Shown here: in pieces, positions 6,998-14,087 of the stretch
Position numbering within the stretch: position 1 is the first letter of the stretch
Layout of the letters: each line of letters opens with the position of its first letter
Source: an uncultured Eubacteriales bacterium
Lineage (GTDB): Bacteria; Bacillota; Clostridia; Oscillospirales; Oscillospiraceae
DNA: 20,834 nucleotides
Direction: 5' to 3'
NCBI GenBank assembly: GCA_900548795.1
Contig: URLT01000025.1
Location: 1-20,834 of the forward strand
Position numbers and translations under genes: made by a program
The notes under the pieces: model-generated
What the model was told of the DNA's origin: nothing
Database searches by the model: none
Seen by the model: the letters and a program-made list of their open reading frames with translations, nothing else

Positions 6998-9238
6998 TTA
7001 CCTCGATACGGAAATATCCCCCACCTGATCGGTTCGGTATACCGTCGCGCCGACCGCAGCGATGCGATCGAGCGTCTCCTGCGTGGGGTGTCCGTAGGAA
7101 TTTTCTCCGACGGAGATGAGCACTGTCTCCGGATGCAGCGCGGTCAGCAGCTCCTCGCCCGTGGCGTATCTGGAGCCGTGGTGTCCGGCGACGAGCACCT
7201 CAATGTCGGGCAGTGTATGCGCTTGGAGCAGCCGGTGCTCTGCTTTCACATTCATGTCGCCTGTTATCAGTATATCATAGGTGTCAACCGACAGCAGCAC
7301 GGCCAGGCCGTCGTTGTCCTCCCCGGCGCGCGTCGGCGCGAAAAGCTGCAGGGCGCCGCCCTGCAGCGGCAGGCAGCGATCCTCGGTGACAAATTCCAGC
7401 TCGATGCCGTACCGGCGCGCAAGCAGCAGGAGCTTCTCCTGATTTCCGGCGTCATCCGGCGCGGCGGGCGCATAGATCCGCCCCACGCTGAGCCGGCCGA
7501 GAAGCTGCTCCGTGCCACAGGTATGGTCGGTGTCATAGTGTGTCAAAATCAGCGCGTCGAGCGCGCGAATGCCCCGCGTCAGCAGACCGCGCGACACATC
7601 CTCCCCGTTTTGTAGGCCATCGTCGCCGCCGCAGTCAACGAGAAAGTGCCGCTCCCCTGCCGTCAGTAGGACGCTCTGCCCCTGCCCAACGTCAAACACG
7701 GTCGCTCCGACGTCCGTTCGGCCGGGAAGCAGCGTAAAAAGCATGGCCAGCAGCAGCGTGAAGGCGACCGTTGCCGCAGTCAGCCGCAAGCTGCGCGGTC
7801 TTTTCAGACGCCGCAGCAGCAGGAACAGTCCAAAGGCCAGATAGGCCGTGACGAGCCAAAGGCAAATATAGCGGCTTTGGGTGAAGACCGCCGCATAGGG
7901 AATGCTCCCCAGCAGCTCGGCGACCCGCTGAACCCAGCGCAGCGGCCATGCGGCCAGCCACGCGGCACCGACGCCAAACGGCCGAAAAAGCAGCCCCGAG
8001 AGCGCCGCTGCGACCGACGCGCAGAAGGCGACGCTGATGACGGGCAGCGTCAGCAGATTGGTCAGCGGCGCGACCATGGAAAACACGCCAAGCCGCAGCG
8101 CGACCACGGGCGTGGTCAACGCCATGGCGCTGAGGGTCGTAGCGCAGGACGCCGTCACGAAGCGCCAGAGCGCCCCGCCGACGCGCGTTGCGGGCGTCAG
8201 GAGCGCTTGAAGCCGGCGCTGAAGCGGCAGGTTAAAGGCGCTGATCCCCGCAATGGAGAGAAACGAAAGCTGAAGAGAAAGCGACGCGATCGCCCACGGA
8301 TTTGCCAGCAGCAGGACGAGTAAAGAAAAGCCCAGTGCCGTCGGCGGATCGTTCTCACGGTTCAAAAGCGGCGCGAGCAGAAGCATCGTCTCCATCACAA
8401 CTGCACGCGTCACAGAGGGCGAAAAGCCGAGCATCGCCGCAAAAAAGAGCATACAGGGAATCGCAACGGCTGCAGCAGTCCGCCTGCGGCGCAGACACAG
8501 CGTCGTCATCACGCCGACAAGCAGCGAAACGTGCAGGCCGGAGACGGCGACCGTGTGCGAGATCCCGGTGAGCGCAAGGGTGTTTTTCTCGGAATACTCC
8601 ATCCGCCCCTTGTCGCCGGTGACGAGCGCGCGGGCAAAGCCTGCCGTATCGGGCGGAAAAACATCGCTGATGCAGTCGCCGAGCGCCTTTGCCGCCGCCT
8701 TGGGATACGCCCAGAGCGGAAGCCGTTCCGCTCGGAGCACCTCCGGCTCGCCGCGCGGAAAGACCAGCAGCGAGATCTCCTGCGCCTGAAAGGCCAACCC
8801 ATCCGACACATCCGCGCCGGAGACATCGCGCACCTGCGCGTCAAGCGTTACGCGGTCGCCCGGTCGGAGCGTGCAAGTCTCCCCGGTCAGGTAGAGCATC
8901 ACGCGGCCATGCAGCAGCCGCGCCTCCACGCGGAAGCCGCTTTCCCGCTGCTGCGGATAGCCCGTGACCGTCAGCGTGAGCGTCTGCTGCGAGCCCTCAT
9001 ATGCCCGCAGGGGCGCAATGCGAACCGTCTCGTAGACCGAACACCAGAGCAGCGAAACCGCCGCCCCGAGCGCCGCGATGCGGACGGCGCGCAGGCGCTC
9101 CCTTCCGCTCAGGCGAAGCAGCAAAAAGGAGAGCGCCAGCGCCGCGCAGAGCAGCAGCGCAAGCGGACGGGGCAGCAGCCAGACATAGGCTGCCGCTGCC
9201 GCCGCAAACGCAAACGAAAAAATCGCCAGCCTCCGCAC
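6998..9238 (-). CDS. comEC: ComEC/Rec2-family DNA uptake channel protein
   Basis: This 746-residue polytopic membrane protein is of the ComEC family, which moves single-stranded DNA across the membrane during natural transformation. The order is an N-terminal pair of hydrophobic segments, a soluble OB-like region (about residues 85-150), then the Competence domain with the signature FARALVTGDKGRMEYSEKN and ISHTVAVSGLHVSLLVG. Many membrane helices follow. A C-terminal metallo-beta-lactamase-like domain (from about TVFDVGQGQSVLL) has LTHYDTDH, ITGDMN and AGHHGSRYAT, where the nuclease metal ligands are expected. The length is normal for full ComEC. The start is GTG 9238-9236 with Shine-Dalgarno GAGGGGAG; no better upstream ATG was found. 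A 159-bp repeat element lies 46 bp upstream of the start codon. Confidence 0.93.
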   Translation of the reverse strand: MRRLAIFSFAFAAAAAAYVWLLPRPLALLLCAALALSFLLLRLSGRERLRAVRIAALGAAVSLLWCSVYETVRIAPLRAYEGSQQTLTLTVTGYPQQRESGFRVEARLLHGRVMLYLTGETCTLRPGDRVTLDAQVRDVSGADVSDGLAFQAQEISLLVFPRGEPEVLRAERLPLWAYPKAAAKALGDCISDVFPPDTAGFARALVTGDKGRMEYSEKNTLALTGISHTVAVSGLHVSLLVGVMTTLCLRRRRTAAAVAIPCMLFFAAMLGFSPSVTRAVVMETMLLLAPLLNRENDPPTALGFSLLVLLLANPWAIASLSLQLSFLSIAGISAFNLPLQRRLQALLTPATRVGGALWRFVTASCATTLSAMALTTPVVALRLGVFSMVAPLTNLLTLPVISVAFCASVAAALSGLLFRPFGVGAAWLAAWPLRWVQRVAELLGSIPYAAVFTQSRYICLWLVTAYLAFGLFLLLRRLKRPRSLRLTAATVAFTLLLAMLFTLLPGRTDVGATVFDVGQGQSVLLTAGERHFLVDCGGDDGLQNGEDVSRGLLTRGIRALDALILTHYDTDHTCGTEQLLGRLSVGRIYAPAAPDDAGNQEKLLLLARRYGIELEFVTEDRCLPLQGGALQLFAPTRAGEDNDGLAVLLSVDTYDILITGDMNVKAEHRLLQAHTLPDIEVLVAGHHGSRYATGEELLTALHPETVLISVGENSYGHPTQETLDRIAAVGATVYRTDQVGDISVSR

Positions 9239-9284
9239 GGTACCGCGCTCCCCTCTTTATGATGGTTTTCTCAGCGCATCCTTG

Positions 9285-9443
9285 GGAACCTCTGAATCAA
9301 TCGACTGCGGCGCTCAGCGGGTCTTTTTCTCCAACTTGTCGGTTTGAAAATCTTGAAATACACAAAGGATTCCTGCGATTTCCAAACCTCAATTTGGAAC
9401 AAAATCCTTCGCTGACCGCTCTTGCAATTGAATCAGAGCTTCC
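9285..9443. mobile_element. MITE-like inverted-repeat element, copy 1
   Basis: This is a 159-bp non-coding element with terminal inverted repeats: GGAACCTCTGAATCAAT on the left and ATTGAATCAGAGCTTCC on the right, 15 of 17 positions paired. The pairing continues imperfectly inward (GCGCTCAGCG against CGCTGACCGC). The centre has nested palindromes: AAGGATT/AATCCTT around a perfect TTCCAAA-CCTCAA-TTTGGAA hairpin (9380-9399). CTTG flanks both ends (9281-9284 and 9444-9447), a candidate 4-bp target duplication. A second copy of identical length lies at 18582-18740, with 11 mismatches by hand count. It sits 8 bp beyond the HIT-gene stop. It carries no transposase, so any mobility must be supplied in trans; the parent element family is not recognised. 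Confidence 0.75.
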
Positions 9444-9451
9444 CTTGTCTG

Positions 9452-9790
9452 TCAATTGAAGCTCCCGAGCTGCTTGCCGCCGAGCACATGGAAATGCAGA
9501 TGCTGCACCGTTTGGCCGGCGTCTGCACCGCAGTTGGTCACGACGCGATAGCCGTCGGAAAATCCCATCACGCTGACCAGATTGGCGATCACGCTGAAAA
9601 TATGTCCCACGACCGCCTCGTTTTCAGGCTTGATGCGGTTGGCAGCGGCAATATGCTGCTTGGGCACGACGAGAAAATGCTGCGGCGCAAGCGGTGCAAT
9701 GTCATAAAACGCAAGGCACTGCTCGTCCTCATAGACCTTTTTTGTCGGGATCTCTCCGGCGATGATCTTGCAGAAAATGCAGTCGTCCAT
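9452..9790 (-). CDS. HIT-family nucleotide hydrolase/transferase (Hint-like)
   Basis: This 112-residue cytosolic protein belongs to the histidine-triad superfamily, which hydrolyses nucleoside phosphoramidates and related adenylated compounds. The N-terminus CIFCKIIAGEIP carries the CxxC seen in bacterial Hint proteins. The catalytic triad motif QTVQHLHFHVLGG (HxHxH) lies near residue 100. The length matches the family. Start ATG 9790 has Shine-Dalgarno AGGAGA. The gene follows alaS by 45 bp of very AT-rich sequence and probably shares its transcript, although a weak promoter could lie in that gap. Eight bases after its stop codon a MITE-like repeat begins. No intrinsic terminator was recognised after it, apart from hairpins inside that repeat. 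Confidence 0.93.
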   Translation of the reverse strand: MDDCIFCKIIAGEIPTKKVYEDEQCLAFYDIAPLAPQHFLVVPKQHIAAANRIKPENEAVVGHIFSVIANLVSVMGFSDGYRVVTNCGADAGQTVQHLHFHVLGGKQLGSFN

Positions 9791-9835
9791 ATGAATTCTC
9801 CTAATATTATTAATTATTTATATATAATTGTGTCA
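9791..9835. other. AT-only spacer between alaS and the HIT gene
   Basis: The 45-bp gap contains a run of almost pure A/T (about 9801-9828) in otherwise GC-rich DNA, just before the AGGAGA ribosome site of the HIT gene. On the minus strand ATGACA overlaps the alaS stop and could be a -35, but no good -10 is correctly spaced. The stretch may be an unstructured ribosome standby region or a weak promoter. Confidence 0.4.
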
Positions 9836-12475
9836 TCACGGATGCAGATGCGCAGCGACGAATTCGTCGACCAGCGCCAGCGCATTGTCCAGCTTGAGGA
9901 TATCCTTGCCGCCGCCCATTGCAGAGTCGGGCTTGCCGCCGCCGCTGCCGCCGCAGGCCGTGCAGACCTCCTTGACCAGTGCGCCGGCCTTAATGCCCTG
10001 CTCGACGGCATGCTTGCCGCAGACGGCCAGAATGCTGATCTTATCGCCCTGCGTTCCGGCGATGACCGCCACGGCGTTCGGCTCGCGGTCGCGGATCTGG
10101 TCGCCCATCTTGCGAAGGTCGTTCGGCGTGACGTCGTTGCGCACCGTCGTGAGCACCTTGAGCCCCTCGACGTTCTTCGCCGAGAACAGGAAGCGCTCGA
10201 TCTCGCCGCTGAAGAGCTTGTCCTTCATCTGGTCGACGCGCTGCTTCATCTCTCTGAGCTCGCTCATCATGCCCGCGGCGCGGACGATCAGCTCCTTCGG
10301 AGAGGTTTTGAGCATGTCCGAAGCACGCAGCAGCACGCGGTTCATCTCGTCCATCTGCTCGATCACGCGCTTGCCGGTGTAGGCCTCGATGCGTCGCACG
10401 CCGGAGGCCACGGACGCCTCGCCCATGATGCGGAACGGGCCGACCTTGGCGGTGTTGTCCAGATGCGTGCCGCCGCAGAATTCGAGCGAATACTCGCCCA
10501 TTTTGACCACGCGCACCGTCTCACCGTATTTTTCGCCGAAGAGCGCCGTTGCGCCGAGCTTCTGTGCTTCGGCGATCGGGAGCACCTGCGTCGTGATGTC
10601 AACGCCCTGCAGGATCATATCCATCACAGCAGACGAGACCTTCGCCAGCTCCTCGGGCGTCACGGCCGAAAAATGGGTAAAGTCGAAGCGCAGATGATCC
10701 GGCTCGACCAGAGAACCGGCCTGATGACAGTGGTCGCCGAGCACGCGCTCAAGCGCGGCCTGCAGCAGATGCGTCGCGGAGTGCGCGCGGCTGATGGCGC
10801 GGCGGCGCTCGCCGTCGACGTCGGCGCGCGCGGTCTGTCCAAGCTCAAGTCTGCCGGACTTCACAACGCCGTAGTGCATATATTTTCCGCCCTTGTTTTT
10901 CTGGACGTCGCTGACAACGAAGGTGCCGGTCTCGGCGCAGATCACGCCCCGGTCGGCGACCTGACCGCCCATTTCGGCATACATCGGGCTGCGGTCGAGG
11001 ACGACAATGGCCTCCATGCCCTCGCTGACGGAACCGCAGAACTCCTCGTTTGCGATCAGCGCAACGATCTTGCCGTCGGCCTCCAGCCGGTCATAGCCGA
11101 CAAACTCCGTCTCGGGGATCTCCTTGCCGAACTCAATGCCCGCCCAGCCGAGGTCGCCGAGCGCCTTGCGCGCTTCGCGGGCACGCTGCTTCTGTTCCTT
11201 CATCTGCCGGGCGAACTCGTCCTCGTCGACGCTCATGCCCTCCTCGCGCACCATCTCGACCGTCAGGTCGATCGGGAAGCCGTAGGTATCATAGAGCTTG
11301 AAGGCGTCCGCGCCGGAGAAGCGCGTCTCGCCCTTCTCCTTATGCCCGGCAAGCATCTCGGCGAAGATCTTCATGCCGCCGTCGATGGTCTTGCAGAAAT
11401 TGTCCTCCTCGGTCTGGATGACCTTGGTGATATAGGACTGCTTCTCGCGCAGCTCGGGGTATTGGCACTCGTTCTCGTGCACGACGGTGTCGACCACCTG
11501 ATACAGGAAGGGCTTGTTGACGCCGAGCAGCTTGCCGTGGCGCGCCGCGCGGCGCAGCAGACGGCGCAGGACGTAGCCGCGCCCCTCGTTCGACGGCAGC
11601 ACGCCGTCGCAGATCAGGAAGGTCGCCGCGCGGATGTGGTCGGTGATGACACGCAGGGAGACGTCCATCTTTTCGGACTTGCCGTAGGACGCGCCGGTCA
11701 GCTCCGTGACCTTGTTCGTGATATTCATGACCGTGTCGACGTCAAAGAGGCTCTTGACGTCCTGACAGACAACGGCCAGACGCTCCAGACCCATGCCGGT
11801 GTCGATGTTCTTCTGCTTCAGCTCGGTATAGTTGCCCTTGCCGTCGTTATTGAACTGGGAAAAGACGTTGTTCCAGATCTCGATATAACGGTCGCACTCG
11901 CAGCCGACCTTGCAGTCGGGCTTGCCGCAGCCGTATTGCTCGCCGCGGTCATAATAGACCTCGGAGCACGGGCCGCACGGACCGGAGCCATGCTCCCAGA
12001 AGTTGTCCTCCTTGCCGAAGCGCGAGATGCGCTCGGCGGGCACGCCGATCTCCCTTGTCCAGATCTCAAAGGCCTCCTCGTCGTTCTCATAGATCGACGG
12101 ATAGAGCCGGTTCTCGTCCAGACCGACGACCTTCGTCAAAAATTCCCAGCACCACGACAGCGCCTCGCGCTTGAAATAATCGCCGAACGAGAAGTTGCCG
12201 AGCATTTCAAAATAGGTTCCGTGGCGGTCGGTGTGGCCGATGTTGTCGATGTCGCCGGTGCGGATGCACTTTTGGCAGGTGCAGACGCGGTGGCGCGGCG
12301 GCTCCTCCTCGCCGGTGAAGTAAGGCTTCATCGGCGTCATGCCCGCATTGATGAGCAGGATCGACTTGTCATGCTGCGGAACCAGCGGGAAGCTGGGCAG
12401 GCGCAGATGACCCTTGCTCTCAAAGAACGAGAGGTACATTTCACGCAGCTCGTTCAGACCGTATTTCTTTTGCAT
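9836..12475 (-). CDS. alaS: Alanyl-tRNA synthetase
   Basis: This 879-residue class II aminoacyl-tRNA synthetase charges tRNA-Ala. It shows the N-terminal catalytic core (YLSFFESKGHLRLPSFPLVP, then NAGMTPMKPYF), GRGYVLRRLLRRAARHGKLL at the end of the core, and the editing domain with HSATH (H565, H569) and CGGTH (C667, H671) as zinc ligands. The C-terminal C-Ala region contains the glycine-rich GGSGGGKPDSAMGGGKD. The start is ATG 12475, chosen for Shine-Dalgarno GGAGG nine bases upstream; 40 upstream in-frame codons exist but read through the T-box terminator and are not translated gene. The length matches E. coli AlaS (876). Expression is governed by the alanine T-box leader upstream. Confidence 0.97.
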   Translation of the reverse strand: MQKKYGLNELREMYLSFFESKGHLRLPSFPLVPQHDKSILLINAGMTPMKPYFTGEEEPPRHRVCTCQKCIRTGDIDNIGHTDRHGTYFEMLGNFSFGDYFKREALSWCWEFLTKVVGLDENRLYPSIYENDEEAFEIWTREIGVPAERISRFGKEDNFWEHGSGPCGPCSEVYYDRGEQYGCGKPDCKVGCECDRYIEIWNNVFSQFNNDGKGNYTELKQKNIDTGMGLERLAVVCQDVKSLFDVDTVMNITNKVTELTGASYGKSEKMDVSLRVITDHIRAATFLICDGVLPSNEGRGYVLRRLLRRAARHGKLLGVNKPFLYQVVDTVVHENECQYPELREKQSYITKVIQTEEDNFCKTIDGGMKIFAEMLAGHKEKGETRFSGADAFKLYDTYGFPIDLTVEMVREEGMSVDEDEFARQMKEQKQRAREARKALGDLGWAGIEFGKEIPETEFVGYDRLEADGKIVALIANEEFCGSVSEGMEAIVVLDRSPMYAEMGGQVADRGVICAETGTFVVSDVQKNKGGKYMHYGVVKSGRLELGQTARADVDGERRRAISRAHSATHLLQAALERVLGDHCHQAGSLVEPDHLRFDFTHFSAVTPEELAKVSSAVMDMILQGVDITTQVLPIAEAQKLGATALFGEKYGETVRVVKMGEYSLEFCGGTHLDNTAKVGPFRIMGEASVASGVRRIEAYTGKRVIEQMDEMNRVLLRASDMLKTSPKELIVRAAGMMSELREMKQRVDQMKDKLFSGEIERFLFSAKNVEGLKVLTTVRNDVTPNDLRKMGDQIRDREPNAVAVIAGTQGDKISILAVCGKHAVEQGIKAGALVKEVCTACGGSGGGKPDSAMGGGKDILKLDNALALVDEFVAAHLHP

Positions 12476-12511
12476 GTTTCTTTCCTCCAAGTAAATTGTT
12501 GCGATCGATCG

Positions 12512-12751
12512 GGCGACCCGAAAAAAATAGACCCCACCCCCGGTTAGGGGCGAGGCTCTCTCGCGGTACCACCCTAATTGCCGAAAGCTCGGCATCTTTC
12601 GTCATCCGATAACGGGGATGGGCCGTACCGTTCGTCGCGGTCGGCTCGGAAGTGGCGGTCTGCCCGATCCGCAGCGGAGCTTGCACCGGCTCTCCGCTCG
12701 CTGGGTGCGTTCTGGGCAGATTGGCTTCCTCGGCGCCAATTTGGCTTATTC
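12512..12751 (-). ncRNA. T-box riboswitch (alanine) controlling alaS
   Basis: This leader RNA senses uncharged tRNA-Ala. On the minus strand, Stem I shows GGC/GCC at its base, a GA-type kink (CCGA against GA), GGAAG/CTTCC, a specifier bulge, TCTGCCC/GGGCAGA, and a distal arm with GCGGAGAGCCGG. The 3' specifier bulge CCGCCA contains GCC (12656-12654), an alanine codon. Further on is Stem III (GCCGA-GCTT-TCGGC). The conserved T-box AGGGTGGTACCGCGA follows (12575-12561), where TGGT pairs with an ACCA tRNA end. TTAGGG in this box can pair with CCCTAA to form the antiterminator. The alternative is a GC-rich terminator ending in a U-run (about 12555-12521). All parts agree with the alaS gene downstream. 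Confidence 0.95.
12521..12556 (-). terminator. Conditional intrinsic terminator of the alaS T-box
   Basis: On the minus strand, CCTCGCCCC pairs with GGGGTGGGG in a stem of about 9 bp (one G-U on each side), and a run of seven T follows. The 5' arm includes the CCCTAA that otherwise pairs with the T-box bulge strand, so terminator and antiterminator are mutually exclusive. Confidence 0.88.
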
Positions 12752-12757
12752 GCTGAT

Positions 12758-12786
12758 ATTTTATCAGCACACGCGAAAAATGTCAA
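12758..12786 (-). promoter_or_regulatory. Housekeeping (sigma-A type) promoter of alaS leader
   Basis: On the minus strand, TTGACA (12786-12781) is separated by exactly 17 bases from TAAAAT (12763-12758). This gives a predicted transcript start at about 12751, just before T-box Stem I. The -35 is a perfect consensus and the -10 matches 5 of 6. Confidence 0.88.
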
Positions 12787-12814
12787 CCGCGTTTGCGGTT
12801 TTTCCGCTTTTTTT
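12785..12814 (+). terminator. Tandem plus-strand hairpins with T-runs facing the U32 gene
   Basis: On the plus strand, AACCGC-GTTT-GCGGTT is followed by TTT, and the overlapping GCGG-TTTTT-CCGC is followed by seven T. Both read as short intrinsic terminators for transcripts running left to right, although no plus-strand gene lies to the left. They overlap the alaS -35 box. They may block antisense transcription or be incidental. Confidence 0.4.
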
Positions 12815-12821
12815 CTGACGC

Positions 12822-12853
12822 AAACCGCCTCCGGCTTACGTCGGAGGCGGTTT
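12822..12853 (-). terminator. Hairpin after the U32-peptidase gene, probable operon terminator
   Basis: A 12-bp perfect stem (AAACCGCCTCCG/CGGAGGCGGTTT) with an 8-base loop lies 10 bp after the U32 stop codon. On the minus strand only three T close the stem and no long U-tract follows; on the plus strand four T follow. It probably ends the tagA-to-U32 transcript, or acts in both directions, but it is not an ideal intrinsic terminator for the minus strand. Confidence 0.55.
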
Positions 12854-12863
12854 TGAATCTCTG

Positions 12864-14087
12864 TTATTCCTCTGCGGAAAGCTCCACGGCGTGGCGCACG
12901 ATGGAAAACGGCGGGACGACCCTCGGAAGCTGCATGGTGAATCTCATCTGCGGGTTGCGCGGCTCGGTCAGGATGCCGCCGTCCATATCGCGCATCTCGG
13001 GAACGGTCATTGCAAACGGCCGCAGATCCGGGCCGACCAGCTCGACTGTGTCGCCTGCGGAAAATTTGTTGCGCAGGGACAACGTCGCAAGGCCGTCCGG
13101 GGTGCAGTCCGTGACGATCGCGCAGACCTGCCAATCGCGGATATAGCGCGAATTGGCGGTGTACTGCCCCGGCTGGCCATAGTAAAAGCCGGTGCTGTAG
13201 TGCCGGTGGGAGACATGCTCGACCTCGTCGCGCCAGACCGGGTCGGGCGCTCTTCCGGCGGCCACGTCGTCGATCACATGGCGGTATGCGCCCGTGACAA
13301 TCGCGGCGTAGTAGGCCGATTTGGCTCTGCCCTCGAGCTTGATGCAGCTCACGCCCGCGCGCATCAGGTCGTCAATGTGGTCGATCATGCACATATCGCG
13401 CGAATTCATAATGTAGGTGCCCTTCTCATCCTCAAACACCGGGAAATACTCACCCGGACGCTTTTCCTCCATCAGCGCGTACTGATAGCGGCAGGGCTGG
13501 GCGCATGCGCCGCGGTTGCTGTCGCGCCCGGTCATGTAGTTTGACAGAAGGCAGCGCCCGGAATAGGACACGCACATTGCCCCGTGCGCAAACGTTTCGA
13601 GCTCCAGCTCCTTGGGCGTGTCGCGCCGGATCTCGGCGATCTCCTCGAGCGAAAGCTCGCGGGCGAGCACGACGCGCTTGGCGCCCAGCTCATGCCACGC
13701 CGCAGCGCAGGCGGAGTTAGAGACGCTCACCTGCGTGGAGACGTGACGCGCGCAGCGCGGCGCATATTTTCCGGCCATCTGAAACACGCCGAGGTCGGCG
13801 ACGATCAGCGCATCAACGCCGGCGGCCTGAAGCCGCTCGAGGTGCTCCGGCAGAGCGCGCAGCTCTGCGTTTCGCGGAAGCGTGTTCACGGTGACGTGCA
13901 CCTGAACGCCGTGCGCGTGTGCAAATTCGACCGCCTTCGGCAGCTCCTCCGGGGAAAAATTCCCCGCAAAGGCGCGCATACCGAAGCTCGTCCCCGCCAG
14001 ATAGACGGCGTCCGCGCCATAGAGCACGGCCATTTTCAGCCGCTCCATATCCCCTGCCGGGGCTAGCAGCTCCGGCTTATTCGTCAT
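12864..14087 (-). CDS. Peptidase U32 family protein (TrhP/RlhA-type RNA hydroxylation factor)
   Basis: This 407-residue protein is annotated by family as peptidase U32. Characterised relatives (TrhP, RlhA) hydroxylate uridine or cytidine in tRNA or rRNA rather than cleave protein. The N-terminus ELLAPAGDMERLKMAVLYGA is the TIM-barrel start typical of the family. Next come the signature ETFAHGAMCVSYSGRC and the Cys-rich LSNYMTGRDSNRGACAQPCR, which supplies presumed iron-sulfur ligands, then SCIKLEGRAKSAYY. A small C-terminal barrel domain follows. I place the start at ATG 14087, preceded by GAGGGCGG; an ATG five codons upstream (14102) has no ribosome site. The gene overlaps the mltG 3' end by 11 bases. 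The exact RNA target is not deducible. Confidence 0.9.
   Translation of the reverse strand: MTNKPELLAPAGDMERLKMAVLYGADAVYLAGTSFGMRAFAGNFSPEELPKAVEFAHAHGVQVHVTVNTLPRNAELRALPEHLERLQAAGVDALIVADLGVFQMAGKYAPRCARHVSTQVSVSNSACAAAWHELGAKRVVLARELSLEEIAEIRRDTPKELELETFAHGAMCVSYSGRCLLSNYMTGRDSNRGACAQPCRYQYALMEEKRPGEYFPVFEDEKGTYIMNSRDMCMIDHIDDLMRAGVSCIKLEGRAKSAYYAAIVTGAYRHVIDDVAAGRAPDPVWRDEVEHVSHRHYSTGFYYGQPGQYTANSRYIRDWQVCAIVTDCTPDGLATLSLRNKFSAGDTVELVGPDLRPFAMTVPEMRDMDGGILTEPRNPQMRFTMQLPRVVPPFSIVRHAVELSAEE

Noticed and set aside
9285..9443. The repeat as a CRISPR repeat or a coding sequence
   Set aside because: There are only two copies, 9 kb apart, with no spacers, and no plausible ORF is conserved between the copies.
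9422..12547. Very long plus-strand open frame (about 1040 codons) opposite alaS
   Set aside because: It is the antisense of a certain alaS gene, has an odd Leu/Ala/His/Arg-rich composition and no ribosome site, and starts inside the repeat element; GC-rich codon usage removes stops on the opposite strand.
12540..12580. tRNA-like segment near the GGTACCACC sequence
   Set aside because: This is the conserved T-box motif on the opposite strand; no cloverleaf can be formed.
12476..12595. N-terminal extension of AlaS by 40 codons
   Set aside because: The extra codons run through the T-box motif and its terminator; the AlaS family start and a GGAGG ribosome site point to ATG 12475.
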